Source of the DNA: Blastocatellia bacterium AA13
GTDB taxonomy: Bacteria > Acidobacteriota > Blastocatellia > UBA7656
Assembly: GCA_003222245.1 (NCBI GenBank)
Contig: QHVH01000008.1
Span: 62,001 to 126,000 of the forward strand
Reading direction: 5' to 3'
DNA: 64,000 nucleotides
Part shown: piece by piece, positions 19,701-27,900 of the stretch
Numbering within the stretch: position 1 is the stretch's first letter
How the letters are laid out: every line of letters starts with the position of its first letter
The notes under the pieces: model-generated
What the model saw: the letters and a program-made list of their open reading frames with translations, nothing else
Told to the model about the DNA's origin: nothing
Database searches by the model: none
Translations under genes and position numbers: made by a program

Positions 19701-21860
19701 CAGCAAAGCTGTTCCAGGTTTGATCTCGCTTTGTCGATCCTTGAAACCGACGAGACGCTGATCGCGGAGATCGAGTTCAGCAGCGACCTGTTCGACCTGG
19801 AGCGAATTCAAAGGATGCTCGTTCATTACGGCAATCTTCTTGAATCGATCACGCGCAATCCGGATCAACGAGCCGGCGAAATCGAGTTCCTTTCGGATGC
19901 CGAACGCCGACAATTGCTCGTCGATTGGAACGACACTCGACGCGAATATCCCGAATGCGGCATCGCAACACTCTTTGAAGAGCAGGCTGCGATGCGTTCC
20001 GACAAAGTCGCGCTCGTCTTTGAGGCTCTACCCTCTCCGGCGGCGTTCATCACCTATAAGGAACTCGATCGACGCTCCAATCATACGGCGAACCGCTTGA
20101 GGGAAGGGGGAGCAGGAATCGAAACGCCCGTGGGCGTCTGCGCCGAACGTTCCATTGAATTAATGATCGCCCTGCTTGGAATCTTGAAAGCAGGCTGCGT
20201 GTACGTGCCGTTTGACCCGCGCGAACCCGAACAACGCCTTGCATTCATGCTTGACGACACGCGGACCGAAATCGTCCTGACGCAACACGAATTCAAAGAA
20301 GAGGTCGGCCGCGCGGCTCCATCAGTCTTATCGCTCGATATTGAAGCGGCCGACCTTGACGACGCCGACCTTGATGATGCGCACAGTCGGCTGCGGAGAG
20401 TTGAGCCTGAGCACCTTGCCTATGTGATGTACACGTCGGGATCGACCGGCGCCCCGAAGGGCGTCGCGGTCACTCATCGCGCAGTCGCCCGGCTCGTGAA
20501 GAATCCCGGCTATGCGAGCTTGTCGGCCGACGACGTGTTCTTGCAGTTGGCGCCCATTTCTTTCGACGCCTCGACGTTGGAAATCTGGGGCAGTCTGCTC
20601 AATGGCGGCACGCTGGTTGTGATGCCGCCGCACCAGCCATCGACTTTCGAGTTGGGCCGGGCGCTCGCGCGCCATCAAATTACTACGCTCTGGCTGACCG
20701 CCGGTCTGTTCCACCTGATGGTGGATGAGAATCCCGAAGCGCTTCGCGGCGTTCGGCAATTGCTCGCCGGCGGAGACGTGTTGTCAGTACCGCACGTCAA
20801 GCGATACCTCGACGGCCCTCATGAGGGGGTCTTGATCAATGGCTACGGTCCCACCGAGAACACAACATTCACATGCTGCCAGGAGGTGACCGGCTCGCTC
20901 GATCTCGATATCAGCGTGCCGATAGGTCGGCCGATTTCGAACACGCAGGTTTATGTCTCGGACAGGCGGTTCAACCATGTTCCGGCCGGGGTGACCGGCG
21001 AAATCCTGATTGCCGGGTACGGTCTTGCGAGGTGTTATCAGAACCGCGCCGATCTGACGGCCGAGCGATTCATTCCCGATCCCTTTTCGAAAACCGAAGG
21101 GGGACGCGTCTATAGGAGTGGCGATCTCGGGAGACATCTCGACGATGGCGCCATTCGCTTCGAGGGCCGTGTTGATCGTCAACTCAAGCTGCGTGGATTC
21201 AGAATCGAGATTGATGGCATCGAGAACCTGATTCGTTCGCACGAGTCGGTCGCCGAAGCAGCCTGCAAAGTATTCGAAGACGCCTCGGGTGAAAAGCAAC
21301 TCGTGGCGTTCGTAGCCTTGAAGGGCGGCGTCAACGGAAGCGCGGAAGAAGCTATTAAGACATACCTGAGAAAGCGCGTGCCGGATTACATGGTTCCGTC
21401 TCTCGTGATGCGGATGGCCGCGTTGCCTCTGACGCGGAACGGCAAGATCGATCGCGATGGTTTGCAATACCCCGGCTCGCGTTCCAGATCGCGGGAATAC
21501 GTTGCGCCGCGCACGGCTACTGAAGAGAGCATCGCGAGAATATGGCGCGAGTTGCTTGGCGTAGACAGCGTCGGTGTTCAAGAGAACTTCTTTGAGCTTG
21601 GCGGGCATTCGCTGATGGCGGCGCGAGTCGTATCAAAGGTGCGGGAATCTTTCGGCATCGAGATATCGCTTAGGACTCTGTTTGAATCGCCGACCGTGGC
21701 GGAGTTCTCTGAACGGTTGGATGCGTCGCGGGCCGAGACATCCGCCTCGCTTCCGCCGCCTCTTGCGCCGGTTTCCATCGATCAGTACCGCGCCGTTGTC
21801 GTAGAAGGCTCGATCACAATTCCGGACGCTCTCAAACGAAGAGTCCTTGGAACGGAATAG
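7761..21860 (+). CDS. NRPS1: FAAL-ACP loading plus four NRPS modules (one gutted)
   Basis: 4699-aa lipopeptide-initiating synthetase. Domains (residues approximate): fatty-acyl-AMP ligase 1-585 (YTSGSTGSPKGVMLT; RGLNHHPQDIE); ACP, Ser641; C1 with HHIVADFW at 838 (Phe for Gly, a variant I associate with C domains after FAAL-ACP); A1 1177-1665, hand-read code DLFNNALTYK (Ala-type); PCP Ser1718; C2 HHIISDGW at 1910; A2 from 2234, code DAWQYGLIDK (Gln-like); PCP Ser2778; C3 HHIISDGW at 2980; an A remnant at 3294-3486; PCP Ser3530; C4 with HRIISDE at 3743-3749; A4 from 4067, code DALWLAGTFK (Val-like); PCP Ser4617. It has no TE or E domain. It activates a fatty acid as acyl-AMP, passes it to ACP and starts an N-acyl peptide. 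The start ATG has only a weak GGAAG upstream, but FAAL homology begins at once. NRPS2 follows after 80 bp and begins with C, as colinearity requires. Codes were aligned by eye to GrsA. Confidence 0.95.
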   Translation: MNPKKNRFASPFDDYRTPQTLAALLRSRASSLPGQVAYTFLADGETEQEKWTYADLDRRARAIASALRELAQPGQPALLLYPPGLEFIAGLFGCLYAGAIAAPAYPPDPSRIARTLPRLLAITNDLQPAVVLSTSRLLSAANSLPEMREFHPAGWLATDSINFEAEGETPQERSSSDVVFIQYTSGSTGSPKGVMLTNSNLLHNAALVYSAVEHGEGDSYVSWLPTFHDMGLMAGVLQPLFAGIPAVLISPAAFLEQPIRWLRAISDYRATTSGGPNFAYEMCVRKLTDEMCQGIDLTSWSVAFNGAEPIRKETIERFSDRFGAFGFRREVFYPCYGLAESTLMVSGGQKTSPPAYAAGQAAALDQNLVKASSKLPESARSFVSCGRPLGGQRVIIVDPNTETRSVPGVVGEIWVSGPSVARGYWGRDEESRRIFEARPRDSADGPFLRTGDLGFVKGGELFIAGRLKDLIIIRGLNHHPQDIELTVEKSHPALRPGCTAAFSVEDRGEETLAIVSEVDAPDSLDTEGHAAIIGAIRQAVAREHEIAVCDIALIKAGSLPKTTSGKIQRTACRTALLQQELKVVTRWRLPEAAPGFTSSRGAVPDIERDVEAWFAALLNSLGIDTAGFHGDEPLIRYGIDSLLAVELASKIHDETGAQVSPSSLLRGATASEIIRQVRETQRPSRLGEMNEASLAREVSASLCDSPPREFPLSYGQRGLWFLNQLAPGSSAYNIVRAVRIRGAVDAAALRIAFEILVDRHDALRATFHDNDGSPVQSISEETPVWFTFEDASALNEAEISARLIERANTAFDLAHGPLFRISLFRQCDDEHVMLFSVHHIVADFWSLAIIVDELGELYESAVSGKSARLSPVEARYSDFVDWQAEMIGGSEGLGHREYWHKKLAGELPVLSLTQNHPSLKVQTFRGASYLIEIEPGVTDALKSLAGSRSATPHAILLACLQALLHRYTGQSDIVIGCPAAGRAQARWRGVAGYFVNPVAVRTQVCARRSFEALLDESRLDLIEALEHQDYPFALLVEQLAPARDLSRPPIFQIMLVLEKSRRLDEKGLSAFALGEAGAFMKVGPLLLESMNLPIRSAQVDLSFVVAEVRDGLAVSIEYNSKLFDAPTVGRIAGHFRSLIRGVTEDAQSLAADLPLLSRAEHSQLLLEWNDIPEVRFERSGLHEDFEIQTRATPDRIAVFFEYDSISYEELNRQANQLARSLLTLGVGPETRVGICLNRSDKMIVALLGVLKAGGAYVPLDPKYPRERISFQLKDADVRILVAQQATLSAAEGAGVRILNIDDDRAATVAHASTDPAVKVSPSNLAYVIYTSGSTGRPKGVCIEHRNALTFLAWARDAFPQESFTGMLASTSICFDLSIFELFAPLSRGGSIVLVDNVLEVTHCPSAESITLINTVPSAAAALLRLGGLPKSAAIVNLAGEPLSAALVQQLYEHGSVERVINLYGPSEDTTYSTFEVIERSSTDAPAIGRPIANTRVYILDSNLCPVPAWLTGELVISGAGLARGYLNRPELTAEKFLPDPFALDAGSRMYRTGDGSRRREDGRIQFQGRADQQIKLRGFRIELEEIEHLMRSARSVIDAACKVIEDSAGEKQLVAYAAVDGASDKQFGTTIKSFLRQRLPEYMIPATVVVMESLPLTPNGKIDRKALPAPASNGGGHKTSLARPLSLPEELLAGIWSDLLRLEHVDRRDNFFELGGHSLVATGVTSHVRRVFGVDLPLQAIFESPVLFEQAAAIELLLRGPSPRGEPPPTTASHRRTLPLSYAQRRLWLIDQMQPGDHAYNIPAVIRLDGSLNPEVLHSAINEVVRRHESMRTSFPYSGVHPVQLVAERLDAVIPLIDLSGLASSDRAAAAMTLATEQAQTSFDLSALPLIRFGLLKLSDSEHLLVMVMHHIISDGWSLGVLVKELAALHDAATLGRPSELAELALQYGDYSLWQHEWLEQRLAADLDYWKEKLAGAPVTELPTDYPRPAVPSQRGAGAGFELDQLLCARLNDVARISNATLFMVLMSAFHALLSRYTGENDITIGTPIANRNRAELEPLIGFFVNTLPLRLKGNAGETFQDRVAAMKETALDAYAHQDAPFEKIVEAVQPARMHGSQPLFRTMLTLQNAPLPELRLRGLTLRRLETESASSKFEITFSLEESERRLKGTVEYSTDLFNHSTIDRMIGHFQTLLEAVVSSPQAVVDEIDLMRPAERNQVLEGWNQTDRDFGDAALLHQLFEAQADKTPDRIAVTTSDCSLTYMSLSVRADQIARRLRSLGIGPDAITGLFAERSLEMVIGMIGILKAGSAYLPIDPSLPAERIRFIVEDAGVGVVVTQEELAEALPSGQSIVTLSKNGSTDVISGEAPVHSVSGAVQDNLAYVLYTSGSTGRPKGIGVTHRSIHNHMRWFVEDCPLCEDDRVLQKTAFGFDASVWEFFAPLMTGAELIMASPGGQKDAQYLSRVMAEQSITIAQFVPSMLRLVVEESAFAECNTLKVVYCGGEPLTADLQANFHARCAAELRNLYGPTEATIDTISWRCDRRGESAPIPIGRPVSNARAYILDRLLQPVPTGVVGELCLGGECLARGYIGRSELTAAAFIPNSFDGEGSRLYRTGDLTRFLADGTIQYLGRLDQQLKIRGFRVEIEEIEAAITRHPEIRDAAVIARERRPGQIALAAYLTPIGDEPPDAAALRQFLKRDLPDYMLPDVFVRLKSLPRTVNGKIDRRALPAPSWERDPSIPVAEPETPTQRLIAETLAALLGIERVGIAENFFELGGHSLIAAQLATRLRESLRVDVTIRSILERPTVARLSDHIDQMTESSGLAIRFSGAAPIPRAHRTPAGPDATLLPMSYAQQRLWLIHQIDPSNPSYNMPAVVRLTGDLNVEALRDSINDVIARHEALRTSFPSLSTQPAQVISGTLKIEMPSVDLSGHPETLRESEAMKLASDEASRGFDLAQAPLFRFTLIKLSHTHHLLVMVMHHIISDGWSMGVLVRELCALYDARVNKTRADLAELAIQYGDYSVWQRDWLRGERLERELDYWRRELEGAPTHIDLPTDRLHPAAMGHRGATLNLVLNSRLSSELSRLAKSRNATPFMVLLAAFYTLLARYSGQQDIVIGTPVANRDLAEIEPLIGFFVNTLPIRIKAAHRDTFGVLLERVKSTTLAAYTHKEAPFEKIMEALRPTRGTSGHPLFQVMFALQNTPMPALRLSGLDVDVEYVDSGTAKFDLSVLMTAAEDRLEAIFEYSTELFDRPTISRLASHFEQLLAEIIKDPAQPISDLQILTPEELALFYEHESPANSDDRVRTRGRLFVLDANLQPTPAGVIGDLYSEGAILLGESLNKDDGTDDGTDEMLIPDSAAGIPSGRLHRTGDLARRLPDGTIELVNPFDATARVRGLRVWPTRIEAVLSKHPSVRQAAAAISSPETLTAYVVAQQHHGLAVNELRSYLESTLPAHMIPSAFVFLESLPLTEAGDLDRNRLPAPGADDEENLGAQESAGAIETELQVIWSKVLGVDRVKQYDNFFDLGGHSLLATQLISEIREALDIDVPLRKVFESPTIRGLTEYIRQEQRDGINSGRTKWEARPSKTSRTADDTVEAPAIWPNSERRQWALSFSQQRIWLLSQLDPITPAHNISRVLALEGALDINALRQSLNEIVRRHETLRSGFGWSVAGPVQTIAAEIEVQLPLTDLSTESAARDIDSAARGIIDAETTKPFNLGSPPLLRAGVVKLADDRHNLILTMHRIISDEWSLDVLTHELSEIYGALADNKPSPLTSLPIQYRDFAVWQREWVRDGAGAQVQYWKEELEGIARLDLPADRPRPQVTSYQGRRERLDLGVSLAQSVKQMCRREGLTPRILALAAFKVLLNRYTGQEDIAVGVLAANRDRDETAALIGPLANTLVMRSRLTPRDPMREFIQRERQLSIRAHLNQDVPFEKLIEDLEPGGDLGRSGLSRVRFEQHRTPVLLPDWGAVRVTRIDHQQSCSRFDLALSILETDETLIAEIEFSSDLFDLERIQRMLVHYGNLLESITRNPDQRAGEIEFLSDAERRQLLVDWNDTRREYPECGIATLFEEQAAMRSDKVALVFEALPSPAAFITYKELDRRSNHTANRLREGGAGIETPVGVCAERSIELMIALLGILKAGCVYVPFDPREPEQRLAFMLDDTRTEIVLTQHEFKEEVGRAAPSVLSLDIEAADLDDADLDDAHSRLRRVEPEHLAYVMYTSGSTGAPKGVAVTHRAVARLVKNPGYASLSADDVFLQLAPISFDASTLEIWGSLLNGGTLVVMPPHQPSTFELGRALARHQITTLWLTAGLFHLMVDENPEALRGVRQLLAGGDVLSVPHVKRYLDGPHEGVLINGYGPTENTTFTCCQEVTGSLDLDISVPIGRPISNTQVYVSDRRFNHVPAGVTGEILIAGYGLARCYQNRADLTAERFIPDPFSKTEGGRVYRSGDLGRHLDDGAIRFEGRVDRQLKLRGFRIEIDGIENLIRSHESVAEAACKVFEDASGEKQLVAFVALKGGVNGSAEEAIKTYLRKRVPDYMVPSLVMRMAALPLTRNGKIDRDGLQYPGSRSRSREYVAPRTATEESIARIWRELLGVDSVGVQENFFELGGHSLMAARVVSKVRESFGIEISLRTLFESPTVAEFSERLDASRAETSASLPPPLAPVSIDQYRAVVVEGSITIPDALKRRVLGTE
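17640..18217 (+). other. Remnant of an adenylation domain inside NRPS1 module 3
   Basis: Between C3 and the third PCP only about 190 residues stand where the other A domains have about 490. Everything before the A6 region is missing: no A2-A5 motifs, no SGSTGxPKG phosphate loop, no substrate pocket. The rest is eroded: A6 reads GDLYSEGAILLGESL, A7 is kept (HRTGDLARRLPDG), A8 reads NPFDATARVRGLRV, and A10 reads EAGDLDRNRLP with Asp3474 where the catalytic Lys should be. The frame is kept and the following PCP keeps GGHSL, so the deletion has not ended translation. It cannot adenylate an amino acid. Confidence 0.88.
18987..19010 (+). other. Degenerate condensation active site (HRxxxDE) in NRPS1 C4
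   Basis: The core motif HHxxxDG of the fourth C domain reads H3743-R3744-I-I-S-D3748-E3749. The second His, the residue needed for condensation, is Arg, and Gly is Glu. The other full C domains in this protein have HHIVADFW or HHIISDGW. The domain fold is otherwise complete (LSFSQQRIWLLSQLDP at its start). It lies directly after the gutted module 3. Confidence 0.88.
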
Positions 21861-21940
21861 AGCCTGGCCATTGTTCGCTCAACAAGAGCGGTGTTCCCTG
21901 AAGGCAACGCTTCGCCTGTTTCTAATATTGAATCTTTCCA
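21861..21940. other. Short spacer between NRPS1 and NRPS2
   Basis: 80 bp with no good Shine-Dalgarno before the NRPS2 ATG and a weak REP-like GTTCCCTGAAGGCAAC. The two genes are probably co-transcribed. Confidence 0.45.
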
Positions 21941-24900
21941 ATGACTGACGTCTTAGCCTTTCCAACTTCTTTCGCGCAGCAGCGCCTGTGGTTCCTCAAC
22001 GAACTGGAACCGCATACCTCCGCCTACAACATCTCGACGGCGGTACGCATGTCTGGAGCCCTCAACATTGTTGCGCTGGGCCAAGCCCCGAGTGAAATAG
22101 TCCGGCGACACGATTCAATGCGAACCACCTTTGCGAATCTCGACGGCCGGCCTATCCAGATCATAAAGGGCGTCTCGTCCTCACGGTTGTTATTCATCGA
22201 TATGAGCGGGCTTATTCCGTCCGATGTTGAAGAGGCCGCACTGAACGCGATCAATCAACAAGCGGGAATGACGTTCGACCTGGAGCGAGGGCCTCTTTTT
22301 CGAATCACGCTGATTCGCCTGAGCAGGCAGGAATACATAGTCGCTGTAGTGATGCACCACATAATCTCGGACGGCTGGTCGTTGTCGGTGTTGATCTCGG
22401 AAATGGAACGCCTCTACCGCGATTACTCGCGCGGCGCATCATCTTCGCTTCCGGAGTTGCCGATTCAATACCGCGATTATTCCGTGTGGCAACGCCAATG
22501 GCTGAGCGGCGACGCGCTTGGAGAGCAGGTTGAATACTGGAGAGACCACCTGTCGGGCATCCAGCCTCTCGATCTATCCGCGGGGCGCCGCCGTCATCAG
22601 AATCAGAGCGGAGACATCGCGAGCCTTCAGTTGAACCGCACCCTGACTGCTTCACTGAAGGTAATGGCCGGCCGCGAGGGCGCGACCATGTTTATGTCGA
22701 TGCTGGCGGTGTTCAAAGTTCTGTTGAGCCGGTATACAGGCCAGACCGACATCGCGGTGGGAACGCCGATCGCGAACCGCGGTCAGGCTCAGCTTGAGGG
22801 ACTGATCGGATTTTTTCTGAACACCCTCGTGCTTCGCAGCCGGATGAATCCGGATCTTCGAATGCGCGACTTGATTCAACAGGAGAAGGCGATAGCGCTC
22901 GACGCGTTCGCCCATCAGAACCTTCCCTTCGAAAAGCTGGTCGAGGAGCTCCAGCCCGATCGTGACTTGAGCCGCAATCCTCTGTTCGACGTGATGTTCA
23001 ACTTCGTCAATACGCCCGTTCAGACACTCGAGATGTCGGGGATCTCGCTCAGCTCAATCCATCCGCAAGAGGCGGAGTCGAAGCTTCCGCTCACCGTCTA
23101 CGCACAGGAAACGGGCGAGACCCTCGCGCTGACAGCGCGTTATCAACGATCGTTCTTCTCTCGAGAATTCATAACGACTCTCCTGGATCAGTTCAGATTC
23201 TTGCTCGAACAGGCGTCGGCTGATGTTTCGAAACCCGCCGGCGCCTACTCGCTCGTAACTCCTGAGATGGCGGCCCTGCTTCCCGACCCGAGCGAACAAT
23301 TGGATGAGCCTCGTTACGAACCGATAACGGTCACCTTCTCGCGCCTCGCCGCACAAACGCCCTCGCAAGTCGCGATCAGCAGAGGCGCCGAGCGCTGGAG
23401 CTACGAGCAACTGGCCGAAAGCGCTCGCGAACTGGCCATGCACTTAATCGCCGGCGGAGTCCAACGCGGAGACGTGATAGCCGTGTTCGGATCGCGCAGC
23501 TTCGGCACGATATCAAGCATCATGGCGGCGCTTCTCAGCGGCGGAGTGCTGCTCACGTTGGACCCGGCTCTTCCGTCGCGCCGCCTGAGACAAATGATCT
23601 CGCTCGCAGGCGCGAAGCGCGTGCTTTATGTCGGCGCCCTCCGACAAGATGATGATTGGCTGAATGAGGAAAGCGGTCCGGCGGTGACGGTCGTCGACCC
23701 GGAAACGGCAGCCCCAATCGGGCAGGCACATGAATTCGAAGCGACCGCGCTTCCAACGATATCTCCCGGCGATCCATGCTACATCTTCTTCACCTCGGGC
23801 ACGTCTGGTCAGCCGCGGGCCGTGCTTGGGACGCACAAAGGGCTGTCGCATTTTCTCGCATGGCAGCGAACCCGCTTCGCCATCGGAAAAGAGGATCGCG
23901 CGGCGCAGTTGACCGGCCTTTCATTCGATGTGGTCTTGAGAGATATATTTTTGCCGTTGACTAGCGGAGCAACCCTCTGCCTGCCTGACGAGGAGGACGA
24001 ATCGAGGCCGGACCGCATAGTCCTCTGGCTCGACCGCGAACGCATCACGACGCTGCACACGGTGCCGGCGCTCGCTGAAACATGGCTGGCGGAGGCGCCT
24101 CCTGAAGCTTCGCTCGGGCATCTGCGGTGGGTCTTCTTTGCGGGCGAACCACTGCGCGATTCGCTCGTTCGGCGGTGGCGGGAATCGTTCCCCGAAGCAG
24201 GCGACATAGTCAATCTCTATGGGCCGACGGAGACGACACTGGCGAAGTGTTTTTATGTTGTACCGGACGACATCTCGGAGGGCATTCAACCGGTGGGCCG
24301 GCCGCTTCCCGAGACACAAGCGCTCGTGTTGAATTCAAGACGCGCGCTCTGCGGCGCCGGTGAACTCGGTGAGATCGTAATCAGAACGCCGTTTCGGACT
24401 TTGGGATATCTGAATGACTCCGACGCGAATGAAAAGCGATTCGTGATCAATCCCTTTCGCGACGATCCGCGCGATCTCATTTACTTCACCGGCGACGGCG
24501 GGCGCTATCGGGCGGATGGCTCGCTCGAAATCCTGGGCAGGCTGGATGATCAAATCAAGATCCGCGGAGTCCGAGTCGAGCCTGAAGAAGTCGCCGCTGT
24601 TCTGTCGGAGAGCCCTTTGGTCGCTTCTTGTGTCGTGCTGGCGCAAACGGACGGAGCGAATCAAGTCTCACTCAAAGCGTATGTAGTTCCCTCAACTGAT
24701 GAGAGAGGCCTCGGCGCCGAACTCCGCGCGTTCGCCGCGGCCCGATTGCCCGCGGTCATGGCGCCGTCGTCGTTCGTAGTAGTTGATCGGATTCCAGTCA
24801 CGCCGAACGGCAAAGTGGACAAAGCAGCGCTCGCTTCATCGGGCCGGCCCATCGGCATCGAACAGCTCGAGCACGTCGCGCCCCGCACTCCGGTCGAAGA

Positions 24901-27900
24901 AGTCTTAGTGTCGATCTGGGAGGATCTGTTGGGCGCCGGCAGGATCTCGATTCACGACAACTTCTTCGAATTGGGCGGCCACTCTTTATTGGCAACGCGG
25001 GTCGCATCGCGGTTAGACAAGGCGCTCGGCATCAGCACTCCGCTGCGAACGCTCTTCGAACACCCAACTATCGCCGGGCTTGCCGCTGAGGTGGAGTCGC
25101 TTACAAGATCCGAGCGCGAATTGCGAATCCCGCCGATCGAGCGCGGCAAGCGCGGTTCCGTATTTCCACTTTCATTCGCGCAGCAGCGGTTGTGGATATT
25201 GCACAGACTCGATCCGGAGTCGCACGCGTACAACGTTCCTTTATCAGTCCGCCTCGCGGGCGCACTCGATGTTCTTGCGCTTGACCGCGGCCTGTCAGAG
25301 GTCGTCAAACGCCACGAGGTACTGCGCACGGCCTTTCCGCTTGTGGATGGCCATCCGGTTCAACGACCTCTCGATCCCGGTGAGTTTGGGCTGCGCATAA
25401 TCGACCTCCTGGCGATTCCGGAGAGAAGGCGCGACGGCGAGCTGGACAGGATAATGACGGCCGATGCGTGCCGGCCATTCATCCTCACACGCGAATCCTC
25501 ATTCAGGGCGACGCTGGTAAGGCTCTCGACCAATCAGCATCTGTTGCTGATGGCGATGCACCACATAATAGTCGACGGCTGGTCGCGCGCTGTCCTCGCG
25601 AAAGAGATTCTTCGATCTTATCGCGGCATGCGAACGGGCGCGCCGCCGCTGCCCGAACCGGCGCTTCAGTACGGCGACTTCGCGGTATGGCAACGCCGTT
25701 TGCTCGAAGGCGAACTCGTCGAGTCGCTGTTGAGCTTCTGGCGTCGCCAACTCGAAGGCGCTCCTTCGGAGATCGCGTTGCCATTCGACCGCAAGCGGCC
25801 CGCGCAGCCCAGGAATACAGGCGCGATCGGCTCGGTCCTCATCAATCGCGAGTTGAGCGATCGTGCGGTTCGGTTGGGCAGGCAAAATGGATCGAGCCTG
25901 TTTATGACTATGCTGTCCGTGCTCGAGATCCTTCTCTTCAAATGGACCGGACAGTCAGACCTCGTCGTGGGTACTGTTATCGCTAACAGGAACCGCCTGG
26001 AAACGGAAAGCGTGCTCGGATGCTTCATCAATTTCTTGCCGGTGCGGGTGAGAATTTCCACGGGCGACAGCGGGCTTGATGTACTTGAACAAACCCGGAA
26101 AACGGTGCTCGACGCTTACCATCATCAGGACTGTCCGTTCGATCTCATAGTCGAAGCGGTAAAACCGCATCGCGCGCAAAACGCCAATCCCATTTACAAT
26201 GTCGTGTTCCAGCTTCAAAACCTGCCCCGGGTCGACGCCGCGGAAATAGAAGATCTGGAGGCGCGATACGAGACCGTAGAGCTCGGGACGTCGTTGCTGG
26301 ACCTGAGATTCGTCGCGCACGAAACAGCCGATGGAATAACGCTCTTATGTGAGTACAGTACAGAGCTGTTCGAAGCTGACACCATACATTCACTGCTGAG
26401 CTGCTACCCGGATATTTTGCTCGAGATGATCGAAGAACCCGGCGCGAGCCTCTCGCAATATCACTTGAGCGAAGGTCTCGTGGAACAGGCTCGCCGCTCG
26501 GAAGACACAATAAAACCGGCTACGATCGCGATCGCTTCCACCTTCACCGCTGAGCCTGTCGAAGACGCGTTGAAGTTTTGGACAAAGAAGCTCGCTCTTG
26601 ATTGCGAAATCGAATTCGCGCCATTCAACCAGCTCTTCCAGCAACTGCTCGATCCGTCGAGCCTGTTCTCGCGAAATCGAAACGGCCTCAACGTCATTCT
26701 CCTCAGGTTCGAGGATTGGAAGCCATCCGAATCGGAATCTTCTAACGGGTCAAAGAACCTCATCGATATGACGGCGCTTGTCGAACGCGATACGATGGAG
26801 ATGGTCAGCGCTTTGAAAGCGCTCGCCCGGCGCTCATCCACGCCCTGTGTAGTGTGTTTCTGCCCGGCATCACCGTCGTTGCTTGTTAAGGAGAGCGACA
26901 TCGATTGGATTACGAAGTGGGAGGAGTCTCTGAAGGCCGAGATCGAATCGACGAGCGGTCTCCACGTCATCACTGGCCGCGAGCTCAACTCAAAATATCC
27001 AGTCGCGGACTACTACGACCACCGCGGAGACGAGCTGGGACTTGTGCCCTACACTCCGCAATTCTTTACGGCTCTCGGGACGATGATCGCGAGAAAGCTC
27101 AACGCCATTCAGGGCTCGCCCTACAAAGTAATCGCTCTCGACTGCGATAACACATTGTGGAACGGAGTCTGCGGAGAAGACGGGCCCGAGGCCGTCAGGA
27201 TCGACCCGCCCTGCCGGTCCCTGCATGAATTCATGATCGCGCAGCACGATGCCGGAATGATCCTTTGTCTCTGCAGCAAGAACAACGAGGCCGATGTCCT
27301 TGAAGTATTCGAGCGCAATTCTGAAATGCGGTTGAAGCAGGACCACATAGTCGCGCGCAGGATAAACTGGAGTCCGAAGGCTCATAACTTGAGGGCGCTG
27401 GCGGACGAACTTCGACTGGGTCTCGATTCCTTCATATTCATCGACGACGATCCAGCGGAATGCGCGGCAGTGAGAGCAACGTGTCCCGAAGTGCTGACCC
27501 TTCAGCTTCCGGAGCGGCGTGAATTAATATCGCGGTTCCTGGAAAACGTTTGGGCGTTCGACCACGTCAAGGCCACTGACGAGGACCGCCGCCGGACAAC
27601 ACTCTATCGCCAGGAGCGTGAGCGCGAAGGGTCGCGGCGAGAGGCTCCTACTTTCGCGGAGTTCCTTGCCGGGTTAGAGCTTTGTGTCGATATTTCGAGA
27701 CTTGAAACCGACGATCTCGACCGCGTATCACAGTTGACCTATCGAACCAACCAGTTCAATGTGACGGGCCGCGGGCGAACCGCTCAAGAGATTAAATTGC
27801 TTCACGAGTCCGGAAGCCTCGAATGCCATGTCGTCCGGATGAGCGATCGCTTCGGCGACTATGGGCTGGTTGGCGCGCTGATCTTCGAGCCGGAAGCCGA

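Noticed and set aside
21880-21915. Degenerate REP (GTTCCCTGAAGGCAAC) between NRPS1 and NRPS2
   Set aside because: Only a partial match to the REP palindrome and no partner hairpin; could be chance.
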